NCBI GenBank assembly: GCA_016793465.1
Contig: JAEUJW010000030.1
Location: 1 to 64,000 of the forward strand
DNA length: 64,000 bases
Direction: 5' to 3'
DNA from: Myxococcales bacterium
Lineage (GTDB): Bacteria > Myxococcota > Polyangia > Nannocystales > Nannocystaceae
This document shows, in pieces, positions 59,885-64,000 of this stretch. The position numbers were made by a program, and so were the translations under genes. Every line of letters begins with the position of its first letter. The stretch's first letter is position 1. A model generated the notes under the pieces. The model saw only the letters and a program-made list of their open reading frames with translations. It did no database searches and had not been told where the DNA came from.

Positions 59885-61332
59885 GGGTGTTCACCGCCTG
59901 CCTCGCCACCGAGACCAACTCGTTCTCGCCGATCCCGACCGCCCTGCGCAGCTTCGCCGAGTGCCACCTGGTCCGCGGCGGCGTGCCCGACGACGCCCAG
60001 CTGTTCGCCGCCCCGCTGGTGGTGTTCCGCCGCCTGGCCCGCGAGCGCGGCGACGTCGTGATCGAGGGCCTCTCGGCGTTCGCCGAGCCGGCCGGGCCGA
60101 CCACCCGCGCGACCTACGAGGCCCTGCGCGACGAGCTGCTGGCCGACCTGCGCGCCGCCCTGCCGGTCGACATGGTCCTGCTCAGCCTGCACGGAGCCAT
60201 GCTCGCCGACGGCTACGACGACTGCGAGGGCGACCTCCTGACCCGCGTGCGCGCCGTCGTCGGCCCCGCGGCGGCGATCGGCGCCGAGCTCGACCCGCAC
60301 TGCCACCTCAGCGACGCCATGGTCGAGCACGCCACCGCGCTGATCTGCTTCAAGCACTACCCCCACACCGACTTCGCCGAGCGCGCCGCCGAGCTCTACG
60401 CGCTCGTCGCCGACGCGGCCGCCGGCGTGACCCGCCCGTGCATGGCCGTGTACGACTGCCGCATGATCGGCGGCTACCACACCTCGTTCGACCCGATGCG
60501 CGCGTACGTCGAGCGCCTCTACGCCCGCGAGCGCGAGCCCGGCGTGCTCTCGCTGTCGGTCGCGCACTCGTTCCCGTGGGGCGACGTGCCCGACGCCGGC
60601 ACCAAGATCCTCGCCGTCACCGACGCCGACCCCGAGCTCGCCCGCGGCCTCGCCGAGGCCCTCGGCCGCGAGCTGTGGCAGCTGCGCGGCCGGACCTTCC
60701 ACGCCCCGCTCGGCCTGCGCGAGGGCCTCGACCGCGCCCTCGCCTGTCCCGAAGGACCGGTCGTGATCGGCGACGTGTCCGACAACACCGGCGGCGGCGC
60801 GCCCGGCGACGCCACCTTCATCCTCGCCGAGCTGCTGCGCCGCGGGGTCGCCGGCGCCGCCCTCGCCTGCATCTACGACCCCGGCGCGGTCGCCCTGGCG
60901 AGCGCCGCCGGCGTCGGCGCCAGCCTCGACCTGCGCGTCGGCGGCAAGCTCGGGCCGAGCTCCGGCGACCCGGTCGACCTGCGCGCCACGGTCGTCGCCG
61001 TCGCCCTCGGGCTCACCCAGCGCGTACGCAGCTCGCACAACCCGCTCGGCGACGTCGTGCGCATCAGCGCCGCCGGCCTCGACATCCTCGTCAACGATCG
61101 CCGCACCCAGGTGTTCACGCCCGAGGTCTTCACCGCGCTCGGCATCCGGCCCGAGCAGCGCCGCCTGCTGGTCGTCAAGTCGAGCCAGCACTACCGCGCC
61201 TTCTTCACGCCGATCGCCGCCGAGGTGCTCGACGTGGCCGCGCCGGGGGCCATCCGCCCCGACTTCGCCGCCCTGCCGCTGCGCCGCATCCGGCGGCCCA
61301 AGTGGCCGTTCGACCCCGACCCGTTCGCCTGA
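59881..61332 (+). CDS. M81-family metallopeptidase (MlrC-like)
   Basis: A 483-aa protein of peptidase family M81, named after microcystinase C. Segments: ACLATETNSFSPIPTAL, VLLSLHGAMLADGYDDCEGD, GAELDPHCHLSDAMV with the metal-binding Asp-x-His-x-His, CFKHYPHTDFAERA, IGDVSDNTGGGAPGDATFIL, VKSSQHYRAFF. All expected blocks are present and the length is usual. Microcystin degradation should not be assumed; the family also occurs in racemase- and amidohydrolase-like roles, often next to RidA as here. Confidence 0.93.
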   Translation: MRVFTACLATETNSFSPIPTALRSFAECHLVRGGVPDDAQLFAAPLVVFRRLARERGDVVIEGLSAFAEPAGPTTRATYEALRDELLADLRAALPVDMVLLSLHGAMLADGYDDCEGDLLTRVRAVVGPAAAIGAELDPHCHLSDAMVEHATALICFKHYPHTDFAERAAELYALVADAAAGVTRPCMAVYDCRMIGGYHTSFDPMRAYVERLYAREREPGVLSLSVAHSFPWGDVPDAGTKILAVTDADPELARGLAEALGRELWQLRGRTFHAPLGLREGLDRALACPEGPVVIGDVSDNTGGGAPGDATFILAELLRRGVAGAALACIYDPGAVALASAAGVGASLDLRVGGKLGPSSGDPVDLRATVVAVALGLTQRVRSSHNPLGDVVRISAAGLDILVNDRRTQVFTPEVFTALGIRPEQRRLLVVKSSQHYRAFFTPIAAEVLDVAAPGAIRPDFAALPLRRIRRPKWPFDPDPFA

Positions 61333-61595
61333 CGCGGCCCCGCGGAGGCCCCGACCGGCCTACAGGAACACGCCCCGCGTCGAGCGCCGCGTCAGCGTCA
61401 CGCCGCACGGGTGCTCGACCCGGCCAACACCTCGACTCGCCGAGGCTGGCCGCGCGGCCCTCCGAGCCGCCCGCCCGCGCCCGCCCGCGCCCGCCCGCGC
61501 TCACCCGCTGTCGTGCGAGTACGGGGCGCGGCGCGGTCTCGCGGCTGGCATCGCCCTTGCTATGACCTCGGACGGACGGACCAGGAGAGTGCACC
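61333..61595. other. Intergenic region before the polyamine operon
   Basis: It contains three perfect tandem copies of the 10-mer CCGCCCGCGC (61471-61500) flanked by a degenerate fourth copy. Just upstream of the leader ORF come the sequence CTTGCTATG (about 61556) and a good AGGAGAG. The minus strand near 61361-61420 reads as a short protein-like C-terminus, but too little is left to call a gene. Confidence 0.5.
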
Positions 61596-61667
61596 ATGTC
61601 GAGACCTTCGCGCTTCGCGGCGACGACCCCACGCGCCACCCACGACGCCCCGTCCGGGGGCGCATGA
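61596..61667 (+). CDS. Putative 23-aa leader peptide, coupled to GNAT gene
   Basis: A small ORF with a strong AGGAGAG 6-7 nt before its ATG. It encodes MSRPSRFAATTPRATHD then APSGGA and a TGA that overlaps the downstream ATG (ATGA at 61664-61667). The larger GNAT gene has only a weak GGGGG before its own start, so its translation probably depends on this ORF. It may be a regulatory leader of the polyamine operon or merely a coupling device. The alternative is that the GNAT gene starts at 61562 in its own frame and this ORF is fortuitous. Confidence 0.45.
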   Translation: MSRPSRFAATTPRATHDAPSGGA

Positions 61668-62575
61668 GCGTCGGCATGGACGACCCGATGAGCTGCGTTC
61701 GTGTCGATCTCGCTGCGGACGCGGCGGACCGCCATGCCGCCCACGAGCTCATCGCGGCGTACTTCGGCCAGCGCGGTCAGCTCGAGGATCGAGAGGTGCT
61801 GCGCCGGCTGGCGCGGTCGCCGTGGCGGCTCGCGGGGGTCGAATGCTGCTACCGGGCCCTGCTCGCGCGCGACGGCGACGGCGGGCGGCTCGGGGCCGTG
61901 GACGCGTTCGTCGCCGTCTGCCGCGCGCGCCGGCTGGCCGTGTGTGTGGGGTCGAACATGCATGTCCTGCCCGCGGCGCGCGGACGCGGGGTCGGCGCGC
62001 GCATCGACGAAGCGCTGGACGAGCTGCTGGTCGCCGCGGCCGCCGCGGCCGGACTGGGGCCGGCGCCGCGGCTCTTCGTCGTCGGCGACGTGCAGCCGAT
62101 CGACATCGACGACGCTGACACCTGGCGACGACAGCTGTTGTGGAGCCGACGCGGATATCGGGTGATCCCGTACGCCGCGTTCCCGCTGACACACGTAGGC
62201 CTGGTCGAACAGGGCGGCGGGGAGGCCGTCCCGCTGCCCGCGGTCGTGGTGATGCGAGGTGTCGGGTCAGCGCGTCGCGTCGCGCACGTCCGCCGCGACG
62301 ACCTCATGGCCCTGGCGGACGTGATGGCGGCGATCGCGTCGGCGCTGGTCGACGGCGAGCACGGGCGAGATCACGTCGAACACGTGCGACGAGCGATCGC
62401 CGCCTATCCGCACGATCCGATCGCGCTGCGTCCGCTACCGGGTGAGCTGCACACGGGGCAGACCTTGACGCGGATGATCGGCGACGCCGCGTTCGCGGCG
62501 GACGGAGGTGCGCCGCTGTCGGCGCGCGAGCGGGCATGGGTCGACGCCTGGATAGCGAGAGGAGGACCGCCGTGA
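61664..62575 (+). CDS. GNAT-family N-acetyltransferase at head of polyamine operon
   Basis: A 303-aa protein from ATG 61664. The GNAT fold is visible in about 20-160: HELIAAYFGQRGQLEDREVL, YRALLARDGDG, AVDAFVAVCRARRL, and the acetyl-CoA loop LPAARGRGVGARIDEALDEL. The remainder (about 160-300), including VVGDVQPIDIDDADTWRRQL and an Arg/Asp-rich helix region, is not assigned. It is fused tightly to speD (GTGA overlap). It might acetylate spermidine or another polyamine. The partial gene at the window end also begins like this protein, suggesting a paralogous pair flanking speD-speE. Confidence 0.75.
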   Translation: MSVGMDDPMSCVRVDLAADAADRHAAHELIAAYFGQRGQLEDREVLRRLARSPWRLAGVECCYRALLARDGDGGRLGAVDAFVAVCRARRLAVCVGSNMHVLPAARGRGVGARIDEALDELLVAAAAAAGLGPAPRLFVVGDVQPIDIDDADTWRRQLLWSRRGYRVIPYAAFPLTHVGLVEQGGGEAVPLPAVVVMRGVGSARRVAHVRRDDLMALADVMAAIASALVDGEHGRDHVEHVRRAIAAYPHDPIALRPLPGELHTGQTLTRMIGDAAFAADGGAPLSARERAWVDAWIARGGPP

Positions 62576-62961
62576 ACACCTCGGGGAATCATCTACTCGC
62601 GGAGTACTGGGAGTGCGGGGCCGTGCTCGATGACGTCGAGTACATCGAGGTCGTGCTGCGCCGCGCGGCGGCCGTGGCCGGCGCGCGGGTGCTGCGGGCG
62701 TGGTTCCACCGCTTCAGCCCCCAGGGGGTGTCGGGCGTGCTGGTCATCCAGGAGTCCCACCTGTCGATCCACACCTGGCCCGAGCGGAGCTACGCGGCGG
62801 TCGACCTCTATACATGCGGAGACGCCGACGTGCGCGCGGCGCAGAGGTACCTCGCAGAGGCGCTGGGCTCGACGCGCAGCCCGTTCGTGGTCCTGGCGCG
62901 GGGCGAGGGCGGGCCGCCGCACGCGCGCGGCGGGGCGGTCGAACCGAAGGAGCAGTCATGA
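62572..62961 (+). CDS. speD: S-adenosylmethionine decarboxylase proenzyme (SpeD)
   Basis: A 129-aa class 1B AdoMet decarboxylase, cleaved to give its pyruvoyl cofactor. The GTG start at 62572 has a strong AGAGGAGG and overlaps the upstream stop. The cleavage site is IQESHLSIHTWPE, giving Ser62 as the pyruvoyl precursor, followed by YAAVDLYTCGDADVR with the catalytic Cys. It supplies decarboxylated SAM to SpeE. The C-terminus has a short Gly/Arg tail. It overlaps speE by 4 nt. Confidence 0.95.
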   Translation: MNTSGNHLLAEYWECGAVLDDVEYIEVVLRRAAAVAGARVLRAWFHRFSPQGVSGVLVIQESHLSIHTWPERSYAAVDLYTCGDADVRAAQRYLAEALGSTRSPFVVLARGEGGPPHARGGAVEPKEQS

Positions 62962-63875
62962 GCGAGATGGGGTTGTGGACCGAGCATACGGCGGAAGGGG
63001 AGCGGCGCCTCCATGTCACGCGCCTGGTGGCGCGCGCGACGACGGCGTACTCGCAGGTCGAGATCATCGACACGCCGGCGTACGGCCGGCTGCTCGCGCT
63101 CGACGGCCACGTACAATCCGCCGCGTCGGACGAGGCGGTCTATCACGAGGCGCTGGTGGCCCCGGCGTTCGTGCTGGCCGCCCGCTCGCCGCGCCAGGTG
63201 GCCATCCTCGGCGGGGGGGAGGGTGCCACGCTGCGGGAGGTGCTGGGGTTCGTTTCGGTCGAGCGCTGCGTGATGATCGACATCGACGCGGCGCTGGTCG
63301 AGTTGTGCCGCGAGCACATGCCGGGTTGGTCGATGGGGGCGTTCGAGGACCCCCGGACGGAGCTGCGCGTGGGGGACGCTCGCGCGTGGCTCGAGGGCGC
63401 CGGCGCCGAGCGCTTCGACCTCATCATCGGCGATCTGCCGGACCCCGAGGCCGGTTGCCCGCTGCAGGAGCTGTACTCGCGGCAGTGCTTCACGCGGGTC
63501 CGGGAGCGGCTCGCACCCGGAGGCCTGTTCGTGACCCAGGCGGGGGGTATGCTCGCCACGGCCCCCGACGGGTTGGCCGCGTCGCAGGTGGTGGCGACGG
63601 CGCGCGCGGTGTTCGGGGAGCACGTCGACATCTACGCCCGGCATGTGCCGAGCTTCCGCGATCTCTCGTACAGCGTGATCGCGGGCCTGGAGCCCCTGCC
63701 GGCGCTGTCCGCGGCGGACATCGACGCCCGTCTCAAGGCCCGTCGCGAACCGCGCCGACCGACCCGGAGCTACGACGGTGAGACCCATCGCCACATGTTC
63801 GCGGCGCCGGCCGAGCTGCGGGCGGCGCTGGCCCGAGACGCGCGGGTGATCTCCGACCGTGAGGCCGATCGATGA
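62958..63875 (+). CDS. speE: Spermidine synthase-family aminopropyltransferase
   Basis: A 305-aa transferase. Segments: VEIIDTPAYGRLLALDGHVQ, DEAVYHEALVAPAFVLAA, the SAM loop VAILGGGEGATLREVLGF, VMIDIDAALVELCREHMP and IGDLPDPEAGCPLQELYSRQ. The usual catalytic Asp-Ser/Thr-x-Asp-Pro motif reads GDLPDPEAG here, which could shift substrate preference towards thermospermine- or norspermidine-type products. The extra 40-residue C-terminal part (RRPTRSYDGETHRHMFAAPA) is typical of some bacterial homologues. The start and stop overlap both neighbours by 4 nt. Confidence 0.92.
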   Translation: MSEMGLWTEHTAEGERRLHVTRLVARATTAYSQVEIIDTPAYGRLLALDGHVQSAASDEAVYHEALVAPAFVLAARSPRQVAILGGGEGATLREVLGFVSVERCVMIDIDAALVELCREHMPGWSMGAFEDPRTELRVGDARAWLEGAGAERFDLIIGDLPDPEAGCPLQELYSRQCFTRVRERLAPGGLFVTQAGGMLATAPDGLAASQVVATARAVFGEHVDIYARHVPSFRDLSYSVIAGLEPLPALSAADIDARLKARREPRRPTRSYDGETHRHMFAAPAELRAALARDARVISDREADR

Positions 63876-64000
63876 CGGCCCGGGACACGTTCTCGCCGGT
63901 CGAGCTCGTCGATCCGCGGGCGCGGGCGGCCGCCGAGCGGGTGACCCTCGAGCGCGTCGGCGACCAGGGGTTCGACGCGGCGTACGACCTGCTGGAGGGC
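63872..64000 (+). CDS. Partial gene, probably GNAT-like, cut by window end
   Basis: 43 codons are visible from the ATG at 63872, which overlaps the speE stop. The sequence ends VTLERVGDQGFDAAYDLLEG. The AAYDLLEG segment parallels the AAHELIAAYFG segment near the start of the GNAT protein at 61664, so a second acetyltransferase is likely. Too little remains to be sure. Confidence 0.5.
   Translation, partial: MTARDTFSPVELVDPRARAAAERVTLERVGDQGFDAAYDLLEG

Noticed and set aside
59881..61332. Microcystin-degrading enzyme
   Set aside because: Family M81 membership is clear, but no other mlr gene is present, so the toxin-degrading role is not supported.
61361..61450. Minus-strand fragment resembling a protein C-terminus (…EHPCGVTLTRRSTRGVFL)
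   Set aside because: Only about 20-30 codons look protein-like and no start, domain or homologue can be named. It may be a gene remnant, but the evidence is too thin for a pseudogene call.
61471..61500. CCGCCCGCGC x3 as a regulatory repeat
   Set aside because: It is a short low-complexity GC repeat that could arise by slippage; no pairing with another site or gene start supports a function.

Overview
The window is about 75% GC, with dense gene packing and strongly GC-biased third positions. It combines the futalosine menaquinone pathway, eukaryote-like Ser/Thr kinases, many lipoproteins and collagen-like or hybrid-kinase genes. This points to a myxobacterium (Myxococcota), probably of the Nannocystis/Plesiocystis type; the genus is an inference from gene content only.

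Layout. 374-9378: catalase-peroxidase katG, two lipoproteins and two Ser/Thr protein kinases. 9401-10949: a tandem repeat at the tail of a WYL-type regulator gene, which is divergent from a GFA-family gene across a perfect palindrome. 11116-17081: an accessory block of a DUF4157-toxin protein, a CheD-like putative deamidase, a DUF1906/peptidoglycan-binding protein, a stand-alone DUF4157 protein, a PatG C-terminal-domain protein, a GNAT protein and an MpaB-like oxygenase. 17344-22810: an R-body (refractile body) locus with seven RebB-family genes, three unassigned or low-complexity partners and a dedicated AraC-type regulator carrying a degenerate sigma54-activator ATPase domain. 23335-37711: housekeeping genes (acyltransferase, lnt, aspS, assimilatory APS reductase, phosphoesterase, collagen-like exported protein, hybrid histidine kinase with GAF partner, folC, accD, purM). 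37956-50123: a respiratory cluster of an EMO-like membrane Fe-S quinone reductase, a BolA protein, a MqnA-MqnC fusion, and the complete Na+-NQR operon nqrABCDEF-apbE-nqrM. 50181-59356: an alpha-glucan utilisation locus with three exported GH13 amylases, a maltoporin-like porin and a MalK-type ATPase. 59507-61332: RidA and an M81 peptidase. 61596-64000: a tightly overlapped polyamine operon (leader ORF, GNAT, speD, speE, and a gene cut by the window end).

How it fits together. The quinone genes supply menaquinone, which the EMO-like complex and Na+-NQR would reduce, so the cluster links fatty-acid or ETF electrons and NADH to a sodium gradient. The amylase block degrades starch outside the cell and imports maltodextrin; the permease genes are not in the window. 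The R-body locus and the toxin-like block sit side by side and are the most unusual part of the window. Ten start codons are preceded 6-8 nt upstream by a TANNNT-like box with no convincing Shine-Dalgarno sequence. This suggests many leaderless mRNAs and a recurrent GCTACARY promoter signature.
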